NCBI GenBank assembly: GCA_023055355.1
Contig: JALJCS010000035.1
Span: forward strand, 4,409,501-4,473,500
From: Agelaius tricolor
Lineage: Eukaryota > Chordata > Aves > Passeriformes > Icteridae
DNA: 64,000 nucleotides
Direction of reading: 5' to 3'
Positions 1 to 12,700 of the stretch are shown here, one piece after another. The notes below the pieces were generated by a model. That model ran no database searches and was not told where the DNA came from. It saw nothing but the letters and a program-made list of their open reading frames with translations. Numbering within the stretch: the stretch's first letter is position 1; every line of letters begins with the position of its first letter. The position numbers and the translations under genes were made by a program.

Positions 1-904
1 ATTTTAGGTTGGGTTTGCCAGTTCTTCCTCCTCTGTGGGCTGTGTTTTTGTCCTGTAGTAAAGGATTCCTGTGCCTCATCTGCTGTCCTTGTGCTGTATG
101 ACCTTAGTGAAGAAGGGGAGTGCCACTGTGTCTGAACCCAGTGACCTTGAGATAGGAGCAGAGGCATTCTGAAAACTTGTTTTAGGGGGAAGGTTATCTT
201 CTCCCTATTTTCAAGCTGCCTATGAACAGCCAAGAGTGTTGGGCCTCATTTTGTGTGTAGACCATGACAGTTTCAATAGCCCTACAGTGGCACCCTTAAA
301 TTGGCAGGGCTCTGAGTGGGTTGATGGGATGGTTCCCTAAATTTCCTGAGGAAATGGCACTCTATCCTACACACCTCCTTTGCTCTTTAAAAACTGCTGG
401 CAGCACAGCTGAGGGGGGAAATGGCTCCTCAGGGAAGTGGTCACAGCCCCAAGGCTGCCAGAGCTCAAGCAGTGTTTGGGCAATGATTTCAGGCACAGGG
501 TGGGGTTTCTGGAGCTGTCCTGTCCAGTTGCACTTGATGATCCTTTTGGGTTTGCATGGCCAGGTTTTGGTAGCAGGGTGGCTACAGGGATGGCTTCTGT
601 GAGGAGCTGCCAGAAGTTTCTTCCATGTCCAGCAGAGCCAGCACCAGCTGGCTCCAGGGTGGACCTGCCACTGTCCAGTGCCAGCCAGTCAGTGATGGCA
701 GTTACACCTCTGTGATGACATCTTTAAGAAGGAATAAAAAGTAATTGCACTCAGAGAAGAGAGGAGTCAGAATATGTGAGAGAAACAAGCCTGCAGACAG
801 CAAGGTCAGTGGAGAAGGAGGGGGAGGATGTACTCCAGGCACCAGGCTGAGGTTCCCCTGCAGCCTGTGGTGCAGAGCATGGTGAAGCAGCTGTGCCCCT
901 GCAG
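1..904. other. Intergenic, no gene recognised
   Basis: No open frame here resembles a known protein. An AATAAA at 733-738 on the + strand could belong to the 3' UTR of a gene lying before the window. By synteny with mammals that gene would be MXRA7, but nothing in this stretch identifies it. Confidence 0.5.
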
Positions 905-1512
905 CCCATGGAGTTTCATGTGGGTGCAGATCCACCAGCCCATGGATGTTCATGTGGGTGCAGATCCACCAGCCCATGGATGTTCATATGGGTGCAGATC
1001 CACCAGCCCCGGGAGGTTCATGTGGGTGCAAATCCACAGCCCTTGAAAGTTCCTATGGGTGCAGATCCACCAGCCCAGGGAGGTTCCTATGGGTGCAGAT
1101 CCACCAGCCCATGGATGTTCATGTGGGTGCAGATCCACCAGCCCAGGGAGGTTCCTGTGGGTGCAGATCCACCAGCCCAGGGAGGTTCCTGTGGGTGCAG
1201 ATCCACCAGCCCATGGATGTTCATGTGGGTGCAGATCCACCAGCCCAGGGAGGTTCCTGTGGGTGCAGATCCACCAGCCCAGGGAGGTTCCTGTGGGTGC
1301 AGATCCACCAGCCCAGGGAGGTTCCTGTGGGTGCAGATCCACCAGCCCATGGAGGTTCCTGTGGGTGCAGATCCACCAGCCCATGGAGGTTCCTGTGAGT
1401 GCAGATCCACCAGCCCATGGATGTTCATATGTGTACAGATCCACCAGCCCATGGATGTTCATATGTGTACAGATCCACCAGCCCATGGAGGCTCCTGTGG
1501 GTGCAGATCCAC
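905..1512. repeat. 34-bp minisatellite, about 18 copies
   Basis: The unit is about 34 bp and centres on GGTGCAGATCCACCAGCCC, followed by a variable segment (CATGGATGTTCAT or AGGGAGGTTCC types). The two main unit types alternate irregularly. No frame of the unit contains a stop, so long apparent reading frames run through the array on both strands. These are repeat artefacts, not genes. Confidence 0.93.
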
Positions 1513-2914
1513 CTGCAGCTCCTGCAGGAGCCCATGCTGGAGCAGGGGGATGCCTGGAAGAGGCTGTGAACTCCTGGCAAGGCTGAGCTGGAGCAGGTCC
1601 GGGCAGGAGAGGAGCCCATGGGGTGACCTTGTGGGGGATCCACACTAGAGCAGCCTGTTCAGAAAATGTTTGAGTACCCAGGCAGAGATGTTGGGCCTGC
1701 ATCCAGCGCCTGTATTCTTTATGCAGGTGTCCAGCAGCAGTGCTGTCTTGGCTGGCCCCTCCATTCTCAGCCTGTTTCATAACAAAAGTCTGTCCTTGCC
1801 AGCCAGCCAGCTCCTCCTGTGGCCTTTTGTGGCAAATAGTTTCTTCCAGAGGGTGGATTACCCTTGTTTGTACATGGATATACTGCACCCAGGAGTGATC
1901 TCCATCGTGCATGACAGTTTGGTGATATTTGTACTGACAAGCCTGTGAGGTGGGGCTGATGTCCCTGCTCACCTTACTGCAAGAAGAAATGAGGCAGACA
2001 GCCTCAAAATGGTGTGAGCTTTATCCTGCTCTCTGCACTCACTGTAGCTGATTCAGCTGAGTAAAAGTGGTTGTTGCAATGTCTTTGGGGGTACAGACAT
2101 GCAGACCCTTGGGGCTGGGATCTGGGGGCCCAGGACTCGGCCAGCATGTTGTTGTGAGGTAGGGTGAGAAATGGATTTGTAAGGAATTCTCAAAACTTGA
2201 CAGAAAGCTCACACAGTCTTGTACATCTGTATGCAAACTCTGAGATAAGGTGTGCTGACTTAGGAAGGACATGGAATAGAGATTGTTGAGAGAGGGATTG
2301 AACTAGAAATGTTTTAATAATTTCAAAATATGGCTTTGCAAAAAGACCAGATATTTTAGAGAATTAGAACTGTGAAAGATGCATTGTACCAGGACCATGT
2401 GGGGAAAAAATAGAGATGATTAGTGTTAGAAATAATAGCAGCATTGTGGGGCAAAAGTTAATGGGATGAAAAACATTTCTAAGGTATTGTAAGCAGGAAA
2501 TAGGTTGACTTCTGATGGAATGACACTGAGTTTTACGTCTCTTATGTCTCAGCCTTCATCAAGACTGATAATGGAATAAAATATTTTAAAATACCTCTCA
2601 GTTGCCCCATCTCTGTAAAAGCTAAAAAAGGCCAACAAGGAAGGAGAGGGTGTGGTGATGGAATGGCAGGGCTCTGTCCCAGCAACCCTGGGGTCATCAG
2701 CAGGTGGAGCTAGCCAAGACCCCTTGTACAAACAAACCTACCAGAGGACAGGAGATCTTCTTCTTTCTTTGTGAGTGCAAAACAGGACAAAATCATCCAT
2801 ATGTACCTACTTGTGGAGAAAAAGTTGGCTGGGGTGCTGAGTGTCCACAGTCACTTACCATGGTTATTCACAGTCATGTTTAGGTGCATGTAGGAAGGGA
2901 TGGTGTAAGGGTCA
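1513..2914. other. Intergenic, no gene recognised
   Basis: Mixed unique sequence between the 34-bp minisatellite and the pentanucleotide array. I see no splice-flanked conserved exon, RNA gene or mobile-element end here. Confidence 0.5.
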
Positions 2915-3052
2915 TCTCTTCTCTTCTCTTCTCTTCTCTTCTCTTCTCTTCTCTTCTCTTCTCTTCTCTTCTCTTCTCTTCTCTTCTCTTCTCTTCTCTT
3001 CTCTTCTCTTCTCTTCTCTTCCCTTCCCTTCCCTTCCCTTCCCTTCCCTTCT
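2915..3052. repeat. (CTTCT)n / (CCCTT)n pentanucleotide microsatellite
   Basis: An almost perfect pyrimidine pentamer array of about 27 units on the + strand. It is TCTCT-type for the first 100 bases and changes to CCCTT-type for the last 35. The strand asymmetry (polypyrimidine/polypurine) could form triplex DNA. The open frames through it are artefacts. Confidence 0.95.
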
Positions 3053-3993
3053 CCAGGTATGGATTCCACCTGCCAGCTGCTGTGTTGAAACAAAATTTGA
3101 TCACCTTGGCTCTGCTCCAAGTCAAACCAGGTTAATAAAACTGGTGACCAGGTGTCTGCAGGCATGAATGTGTCTCAGTTTGGCCTGCAGGCAGCCCTGG
3201 CAGTGTAGGTGCATGGATAAATGGATTCATGGATCCATTCATAATAAATGGATAAATGGAACTGCAGGCTTCTGGTTTACTTGAAGTTGTAAGGCCAGAC
3301 CTAATCAAATTCTGGTATTAACAGAAGCACAAAGCTGGCTTGAATACAGTATTGTACAGGGAACAGTAAACAACTCAAGAAAGTGGCCTCCTAGGAAAAC
3401 TGACCTTCAATTCAGCTGCAATCCCCAGACAAGGAATTGTTTCACAGGATAACACAAAACCCAAAGACTTACCACGTGACAGGACAGGAAGTTTTTATTC
3501 CTGGTTAGATGAGATAGCAACCCACGTGAAATTCCACAAATAAGATGCCACCTATTATCCTCAAAGAGGAAGAGGCAAATGTGCATTTTGTAGATGTCAA
3601 GTAAAGCTAATTCTCGAATCAAATTGTATATGAACTTCCATCCATCAAACAGTGCAGTTATTTTAATGTGTTTGTGGGGTACTTGACATATCAACATGTT
3701 TTTAATAGATTGGTCTCCTGAACAATGGTGAAATGTTTTGACTGTGGCAAAATAAATAACCAAACTTTGACTTGTGGCCTGCTTGTGGGCTGCTGCTGAG
3801 CCTGGTGCCTTCAGCTATCAGGGCTCCAAGGATGTTGTGGTGGAGCCGTGAAAGATAAAAGTTGACAGATAAAGCTGAAAGTAAAAAGATACCCACGTAG
3901 TTTTGGGCAAAACAGAACTGTTGGCACCACCCTGGTTAAATTCTGATGTGATTAACTGCCTCTACTGCTCTGTCTCCTTTCTATTTGTTTCAG

Positions 3994-4094
3994 AGATCTT
4001 CTGTCTGGAGAAGTGTGGGGTGCTGTGGGATGGCTCCTCATCCTCCTGCTAGCCAGGAGTGCCTTTCAACATCAAGTGAAGCACCCACAGGAAG
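3994..4094 (+). other. Exon-like segment of unknown origin
   Basis: 101 bases bounded by a long pyrimidine tract with CAG (ending 3993) and by AAG/GTAATT (from 4095). Two of three frames are open. One encodes a hydrophobic stretch (VGWLLILLLA). The segment's phases do not fit ST6GALNAC1 exon 2, so it is not a simple alternative first exon of that gene. Confidence 0.25.
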
Positions 4095-7000
4095 GTAATT
4101 TGCAAATGCTTTAGGGTAAATTACACAAAGTTTGTCAACCCAAGGACTTGTTATTTCTCAGTGATTCTCAGAGCACTTTACCATATGGTTTCACAGACAG
4201 AACACACAGTTAAACAACCAGCAAAATAACTTTTTATAGTTCTCATTTTAATATAGAACAATGTGTCTTCTTGATCTCGATTGTTTTATGCATTTAAGAT
4301 GTTATTTTAGTTAACTGAGCTTGTTTTTACTGATGGTTACAATATCAGGGGGTGAATATGAACTTAGATATTGAGCAAGCTTCCATGTGGGCTCCAAAGG
4401 GGATCAGCAGAGTGTGATGCAGTGGTGGAGATTGCTCAGGGAGAGGGAGGGAAAGCTCAGGCACTGAAGGATAGATAGGACCCAGCTGACATCTGCTTGG
4501 AATCGTGGGGTTGGTAATGGCAGGTGAACAGAGATTAACACCAGGGCTGGACAGCACCCACATTTGCCATGGTGTGTAAACAACAATATTTCTGTTGTAG
4601 GCCTGATCATTCTCAGTTGATAACTGCACATGGAGACCCAAGGCTTGAGGTGCCAGCTGCAGAGCTGGGAAAAACCTCACTCAGTGTGTCCTGCCTGAGT
4701 TCTCTGTGGCAGGTTTTGGAAGTACAGCTCCTGGAGGAGATGATGAATGTCACTGCACATCATCAGTAAAACAGGCTGGCTCATCCTCTTGGCTCTGGCT
4801 GAGACTGCCACAGAAGTGTCTTTCCTGGAATCTCTGAGACAAACCTGGATTGTACAATTACTAAAGAGCTCCCAGGGAGTCAGGAGAGAATGTGTGGCCC
4901 TTCCTGAGCACCAGGATCTCACATTTGCACTACGACAGCATAGTGCTGCTCTCCTGCCCAGCAATTCCTTTGCCTGGGCATTTCCAAGTAGGAGGTTGGT
5001 AGGTGCTGTGTATCTGCTATGGCAAAGGTTTCCCTTTTCTCCATGGCTAACAAAAGGCTCTGTCAAGTTAACAGAAGGATGGAGAGAAGTAGCACCAGGT
5101 ATGTACCTAAATAAAGCAGGAGAAGAACTGTTACAGAGGAGAAAATACACAAAAGGGAGAGAAGGGAAGAGAAGCATCTGATTTTCAGCAGCTCCTCACA
5201 GGACCCTGTGGTTGTCCCACTCCTGCAGCTAAAAATGGCACTGCACTTTTCTGATCTTCTCTGACTTCACTCTCCAGTCAGTCAGGAGCAGAGAGGAAAG
5301 CACTATGAGGCCACATTTTCCCAAGTGTAAGACGGGAACAGGATGATTTATACCAATCAAGAAGCAGGTTTATGTCTTGCGTTCCCTGCAGCACTTTTCA
5401 CCCCAAAGGATGCCAAATGGCACATTTGTCCTGCCAGAGATGTCAAGAGCAATGGTTTCTGATGTTAAGGCAGTGGGAAGAGTATGGGAAAGACCTTTAC
5501 CAAGAAATATTTCATTTCTGGCCCTAAAATTAGTGGATCCCCATGGAGATGTGATTCTGTAATTCATTACTCTGCAGGGCCTGAGTTTTGCTGCCAGATG
5601 TGACGTGCTGAGATAATATGCCTGCAAATTTTTTTTTGCCAGGGGTATGGAGAGGAATTTGGGCTTTGTGATTCTTGTGTTTCTTTCTCTGGAGCAGTGG
5701 AGAGTCCTTGAATACTCCTATTCCTGGCAGCTGTCAGGGACAGGAGCTGGAGGAGCTGCTTTTCTGATGGGAGGCCAACTAGCCACGAGTTTAATAAATT
5801 ACCTCTTCACCTGTCTGCAGTGCTGTCCTGCTCCTTGGAGGACCAGCTCTCTGAGAGATTCCTAGTCAAGGAACAGAATTTTTTCTTCCTTTCCATCGAA
5901 CAGACTTTAAAAGGGGGGAAAAAATTCCACAACCCATCTTAGCCCAGAAGCGGTGTCAGTTTGTCTCTCTGTCTGTCAGCTCTGGGGTGATGTGCTGGGC
6001 TTCCTGCTGGGATGGCACAGACAAAAGGCTGCTGAGGGAGGCATTTGGATAAAGGATCCCTGGTTCTTTCCAGCCTGTGTAACTCCAGATGATGTTTCCA
6101 GCCATTGTTGCTGGGAGTGTATTTTTCTGTGGTTTTTTAAATTCTCACAAATGAAGAGGCTCATCAGTCTTCTCAGCATTGTGTGTCTGAGGAAGGAGTG
6201 CTGGGAGCAGAGCATTTCAGTGGGATGGGGTGAATGTGAGGAGCTCAAAGAGCAGAAAAGGCTGTGTGATGGCAGACTTGGTCTGCTCCTCTCTGTTCAG
6301 GGAGGTTAATTATCACCCAGAGCTGTGGCCATAGGGAACAGCTCAAAAGCCAAGTCCTCACTATGCTTACAGAAAGAACTAAAACAGGTTCCAGCATCCA
6401 GAGCCTGTAACAGGGCCAGATTCAGAGCACTTTCCCCCCACCTCCCAGTGATTGCTCCAGGCAAGGACATTCCATGGGGTGTGGCACTGCTGGAGGAACC
6501 TGCCCCTGGTCCCATTACCAAGTGGGAGAGGGGAAAATAATCTAGGCTGGACCCATGTCATCTGCTGGCCCTACACACATCCAAGGCAGTTTCTTTATAG
6601 GGGCCTGAGCTGGCTGGGCTGGACACCAAGCACACAAATCAGCACTAATGAAAAGCTGATGGGGTTTGCAATCCATGTGGGCACTGAGCAGCCACTTGCT
6701 CATTCCACCATCAAAACCACTGTGTTTTTCCCTCCTGGAGCATTTCACCCCATGGAGAGAACAGACCAGTTGGCTCACAAAGCTGTTCCCTCACTCCTGG
6801 CACATTTTACTGGGGCTTTGCTCTGTGACAGAACTCTGGGCACTCACTTCTTGAAAGTGCCACTGTATGAGATGTGGGGGCTTTGCTTCAACAAATGCTG
6901 TTGTCTCTGGCTGCTTGTTTAGTTTTTGAGAGAAGGTTTGGTGCAGAAGGGAAGAAACTGGTTGGAAAATGGCCAGTGAGTGTGGAATTATGGCAAGCTT

Positions 7001-8440
7001 GGGAGTTTCTGGGCTATCAGTTTCAATTGGTAAAAGCAAGACAAACAGCTGTGGAGAGTTTGCTCTTGTAATTTCTTCCCCTCCAGATTCCCAGCCTGAA
7101 AGCATTTGCTTCTGAAGATGACTGCTGAATAGGGGAGGAAAAACAAGAACCTAAGGTTGCCAAGCCTTTGCTAGCCCCAAGGCCTGACCACTGAGCAGCT
7201 GCATGCTGCAGACAATGTCATTCTTTTTCTCCCCCTATTATAACTCAGTTCTTACATCATCAAATAATATGTGAACATATCCAAGCACCCCCAGCTTCTT
7301 TAGCAGCTTTATTCCACTGGCTTCCAATCAAACATTGGTTTTGGTAGGTTGTAGACATCACTGAAAGACAAGTTTATCCTGCAGCTAAGATTCATTGATC
7401 TGTAGAGCAGTTCTGTTCTTGAGCACATCTTGTGATGTTCTGTTCTGTGGACCAGAGACATGGGAGAGTGGAAAGCACACAAGGCACAGGCAAGTAAATA
7501 AGATTTGGTGCACAGCCCAGTGAAGAACGTGCACACAGAAAAGTTTATGGCACAGTTCAAATGCCAGCTTGCCAGCTGACACCCTCAACACACACAGTGT
7601 AGGATTTAATGACAATCAAGTTTGTTTATGAATTAAAAAAAAACCCCAATAAAAACCAAAAAAAAAAAAAAAAAAAAAACCCCAAACAACACTCCAGACA
7701 AATCTGCCTTTTATATGTCCAGGATGTAATTAAGGATTAGTGAAGTGCACGTGGAATTGAATGGCTATTGGAGATCAAAAGGGCTGACAGAAAACCATCT
7801 TCACTCAATGATCCCAGGTGCAGTTTGTTTAAAAATAAAAAGTCATCTTGTTTTTACAGTACTGAAGAATGGAAGAACTTCTGCTGGGGGCATTGATGTG
7901 GGGGCATTGATGCTGAGACTGGACATCCCAGCAGTGCTGGGCTTGGAGTCTCCACACCATAAATGAAGCAGCATCTCCTGAGATTGCAGGTGGGATTGCA
8001 GGTAGGACTGCAGAGAAACACACATTTGGAAAAGGATGCTGTGGCCCTTGAGAGGCCAGGCCCTGTGCATTGTGCAGTCTTTGCTTTGTACCTTCCTTCC
8101 CCTGGGCTGGGAGCCCTGTGTGTCCCAAGAATCTCACTTCTTACAGAGCTATTTAAGAGACCAGCTCTGCTCTTGACCTCAGTTTTCACCAGGTCATCCC
8201 TGGAGAGTTCCAGCACATCCCCATTTCCCAATCTGACCTCATGTTTGAGCAAACCAGCCTGGTGCCTCAGTTCTGACAGGCTGATGTCAGCAGTGGGGGT
8301 GGATGGTGAGGAAATGATGCTCCAAGGAAGTGAAAGTCTGTACTCTGACAAGGGGGGGTTAGGTTTTCTTTTCTTACACCAAGAAGCTGAAAAGCCCTGT
8401 TTTGCATCTACCAAGGCTGCTTTTGGCTAATGTGCTTGCC

Positions 8441-8626
8441 AGAGATTTGGATATTCCCTTAAGCACAAGCACAATCCCTCCTGAACAGACAGTGCTACAG
8501 ACAAGTTCTGCACAATCACCAGCACAGATCCTTAAAAGCAAAGAAATCTGTATTTTTCTGCTTGTAGGAATTTTTCTATCCCTTGTGGCTCTTGCTTTTG
8601 CAGTAATGTTACATGGAGGAGATTGA
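8441..8626 (+). other. Possible last exon with a transmembrane segment
   Basis: After a CAG-type site (TTGCCAG) an open frame encodes a Ser/Thr/Gln/Pro-rich stretch, then ICIFLLVGIFLSLVALAFAV and a short MLHGGD tail before TGA. This looks like the C-terminal part of a single-pass membrane protein. I do not recognise it and see no upstream exon or nearby AATAAA, so it may be chance. Confidence 0.25.
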
Positions 8627-9662
8627 AGGAAAATGTATCCTGCCTCCAGAATTTCCCTTTGGGACCCCTGTTAACAAAAAAAGTCTTGTAGTTGTGAAAC
8701 CTGTTGACTGGCTTTGCTGTGATATAAAACAGGCACCTTCAGTTCTCTGGGTATTCAGTAACAGTGTGAGTGCTTCTGAGATTTGAGATACTGTCAGCAA
8801 AAGCTACTTTTATATCTGAGCTTCATTTTTTTTATAAGAGCTGTGCAAAAGCAGTCTATGCATAAGAAGCAATATGGCTATGTCCCCTTGAAATTTCAGG
8901 GTTAATGTTTACAACTTAAAAAGTTAAAATAGCCCTTTGCTGTAAAACTACATCCCTGGTAGAAGTAAACATTTCTCTGGTCTTGGTGTCCATCTTTGCA
9001 AATCTTTTCCTCTGCTGGTGGGGTGATGTACCCTGGACTGCCAAAGATTGATTTCACACTGACTGGCGATTTTCATAGCACAAACTCTTTTTCTGCGGTG
9101 GATTTGCACCAAGTCTTACTTTGATTTGCTGGGTTGCTTCCCAACCACAAGGTAAAATGGATGTGTATCTAGCCATCAGCATTTGTGGGGCAGGGATTGC
9201 TTCTGGATTGGGGCTGCAAGCAATTACTGCATGAAGAATATTTGTTTATGGCCATGTCTAAAACCTTGGGCAGGTGGTGCTCTGAAAGCTTCCTGGATTG
9301 TAACTATGGTCACTTCCACACTTTGCATGCATTCCCAGTGATGCCTTTTCCAGGTTAGAGATATAAGGTTTCCCTTTTAGGGCAGAACAATGTCATTAAG
9401 AAAAACACAGGAAACTTCCACTGTTCGCAGTAAAACGCTTTCCGTTCCCTGCTCTTTGTCATTAAGCTTCTGGTGATAAACAGGAACAGTACAAAACTGA
9501 TGCCTTCCTGAGAAACTGGAACTGTGTGCAGTATCTGAGAATGCTGGGAGACAGGGTGTGCACATTATGTGAGGAAATCCAGAGAGAAAACCAGCCCAGT
9601 CCTTCCACACCCTTGGTGAGGCAGTGCCTGGCGAGCACTCTGCCACTCGCGGGTTCCTCACC

Positions 9663-9793
9663 ATGCGCTGCTCCAGGATAAGGCTCCCCAAAATTGCCAA
9701 AGCCCTGGTTTGCCTCATTGTTGTAATACAGTTCTGCCTGTTCCTTGGCAATTCCAGCTCCTTGTTTGACTTGGCAAAGACAAAGATGTTCAG
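9663..9793 (+). CDS. ST6GALNAC1: ST6GALNAC1 exon 1: start, cytoplasmic tail and signal anchor
   Basis: ATG in good context (CACCATGC), a basic tail ([12 protein letters not shown]), then the hydrophobic [16 protein letters not shown]. It ends in phase 2 at CAG/GTAAGG, and R44 is completed by exon 2. Assignment rests on the type II topology and on the phase match, because this region is poorly conserved between species. Confidence 0.85.
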
Positions 9794-12700
9794 GTAAGGG
9801 ACCTGTTCCTTCGTGGCGTGCGCTGCCTGGTGTGGGTGCTTGTGCTCACTTTCTGTTTCTGTCTCTCTGTCTTTTTTACCCTGAAACTTGCACTTCTGAT
9901 CTGAGTTAGGTGACCACGTTACTTTAGCAGAGCATGATGTTGGAAGATCCACAGTCAAAACCCTGCCTCTCTTGGCTCACTATTTTCCAGGGCTTCCTTT
10001 TGTAGCTGTCTAAAGCAGCTTTTGCTTCACTAATGCCACGTTTTTTCATACTTTGGCACTACATAGTATTTGCCTTTCCTGTTGGCTTCCAGAAGGACTT
10101 TATTCAGCCCTAATCTAGATTGCATTGGTGGACAGTGAATTTAGTGGGATGGCTTTGAATTTATGGCAAATTCAGCAGCTGATTCCTAATATAAAATATT
10201 CTCCATACTGGCACACCAATGTCATCTAGACATGATATCTTGATATCTATTTTATGTAAATGGTCAAGTAAATCCTACAGGGATGAGTGTGGAGGGAACT
10301 GCAGTGAAATGTCTCCAGCATCACTGGCAGGGAGCACTGCTCCTTGCATGAGCCCTTGCAGACACCTGAGCCTTTCCCAGTACAGGTATGGCTCGTGGAT
10401 GTGTTGGTGCTGCGTACAGCAAGCACCACTCCCCAATCTCCCCACCACCCCCAGCTGGTCCCAGCTCTCCCGTAAGCTCAAATGGCTTGGCTGGTTTGGG
10501 CTGGTTCTCAGCTGAATGTCTGGGCTGGTGCTATGGGGCAGGCAGGAGGAGTGAGGCTGGGAACATCTGCAGCTCTTCTGGAGGTGACTTGAGTTCAGCT
10601 CAGCTCTAGCAGCTTGACACCATGCTTTGAGGACAGCTGTCAAATTTGGAGAGGTTGGAACCTGCACAAAGGAGGTGGGAGGGAAAGGAGGGAAGGAGGA
10701 GGCATAGAGAAGTGAGTTCTCCTTGATCCCAGAGCCCATCAGTGGCAGAGCTGGAACAAGAAGTGGCTCTCCATATTTAGCTGCTTGAAGCCATTTCCTT
10801 CTCCTGTAGTTTCAGAGAATGGAAATGCCTGTATTTATACAACTTAAGTAAAACACAACAAGATATGAACTGTGTGTGGTTGTCTGTGTGGCAGTTCTAT
10901 TTCTGTACCTTGCATGTCACGCAGAATACACAAAGCAGCATTTTCATGGCTTTATCCTCTATTTGTCCTTGGGCTTTGTAAAAGGGGAGGAAAATGACAG
11001 TAAATGTCATTGAGCTTCTGCAGTTGTTTGCCAGCTGGACTCTAGAGCCTGAAATTCACCGTGCTGCTTTGACAATTTGTCTGGATTTAAAATGCTGGTC
11101 AGGAGAGCAGGGTCCTGTGTAAGCACCAGTGCCTGGCCATGTGGGCCTGACTGCAGGGAGCAAGTTGGGGATGTGAAGAGCCCTTGCTTTTACATTTTGG
11201 TCTCTGGCACAGGATTTGAAGTGTAACAGACCGAGGTGGAATCTGCCCTGCAAGACAGCACATAGGGAAAGCCTGGAGTAGGGGATGGTTTCTCATATTG
11301 AAACTCCTTTTCATTTGTTCTCTGCACTTAATTTCAAAGTTTTAAACATCATCTTAAAAATACAACAGAAATTCACCAAGGGATTTAAAATCTGCCTGAG
11401 CTATCTTACCAAATTTCTCTTTATTTAGAGTGTCCATATAAAATCTTTCCTCCTATTGGGCAGTAAACAGTGACAGTAAGTTTATACATGACAGCCCGTG
11501 ACAGAAAACACACGTTGCATACTGGGTTGAAACTGGCTAATGATTATGGGAGAGGCAGGGCTGATAGGCCATTTGCTACAAGCTCTTTATTTAGAGTGTC
11601 CATATAAAATCTTTTTATTCTTTATTATCTCTTTATTTAGAGTGTCCATATAAAATCTTTCCTCCTATTGGGCAGTAAACAGTGACAGTAAGTTTATACA
11701 TGACAGCCCGTGACAGAAAACACACGTTGCATACTGGGTTGAAACTGGCTAATGATTATGGGAGAGGAAGGGCTGATAGGCCATTTACTACAAGCTCTCT
11801 TTTATAGCCTTGTAAATGTTCACCCATTTATCTGATACAAAATGATTTTTTTAAAGCCTCCTTAGTTGATAATTTCCTGAGCACTTTCAGAGTGGTATAA
11901 CACCCATCAAATTTCAGCAGCAACTGAGCTGCTATCTGCAGCCTGTTATCTGCAGAAGTGCTTTCTCTCCCATTTTTCACTTCGGAAGCAATCCACAGCC
12001 TTCCCAAACGAGGGTGTCATGCAAAGGCTGAACATGAGGGTGGGATCAGACTGCCACAGCCATGGCTTATCCTGAACAGCTTTGCTGCACACAAAAGCTC
12101 AGCTGTGGAAATTGTTCACCCTCCCTTTTCCTGTTCTGCCCTCCAGACGTGCACAGAGAAGGGGGAATGTTTAGGACAAAACTTCACCACTTCTGCCTTG
12201 ATTTTTTTTTCTGGGTTTCAGCACAGTCTTGTTGCAGGTGGCTCTTCTGCTGTCAGCAGATATGTCCTCCTGTGACAACCTTGTACCTGCCTGTGCCTCT
12301 GAATCAGGCAACAGGGCAGCTGCAATATTAGAGGCAAGTGCTAAAAATGTAGAGATTTTGCATTTTAATAGCTTCACAGTGTCTGCCTTCAGATACATGT
12401 GCCTGGTGAGTGCTGTGTGATGCCCTTGCACTACCTGACCAAGGCAGAGGAGGAGAGAAAGAAGTGTCCTGTGGCCCCAAAAGCTCAAGAGGTGATGTAG
12501 GGTAAAGAAGGGAGTTTCACTGTGGCATTCACATTCTGTGAACGTGATTCCTTCGCCCAGGGTTTTTCTCCTGGGAAGCTGAAAGGCAGCAAGCAGCCTC
12601 AGAGAAAAGGAAAACAATTCTGATCTCATTTGCTTCTCCTGTGTTGTGCTCATGTGGAATGTGTTTGGAGATTGTTTACCCACAGGCGATTGTTCCATTG

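Larger units (their letters stand above)
3053..9662. other. Region upstream of ST6GALNAC1
   Basis: About 6.6 kb without a recognised gene. It holds two exon-like segments, at 3994-4094 (acceptor and donor intact) and 8441-8626 (ends in a hydrophobic segment and a stop), neither assignable to a known gene. There is an A-rich tract near 7636-7680. A TATAAG at about 9361-9366 lies 0.3 kb before the ST6GALNAC1 start codon and is a weak core-promoter candidate. Confidence 0.5.

Noticed and set aside
950..1972. 340-codon frame on the - strand and 251-codon frame on the + strand
   Set aside because: Both run through the 34-bp minisatellite, whose unit has no stop in these frames. The protein repeats follow the DNA period exactly and have no other coding evidence.
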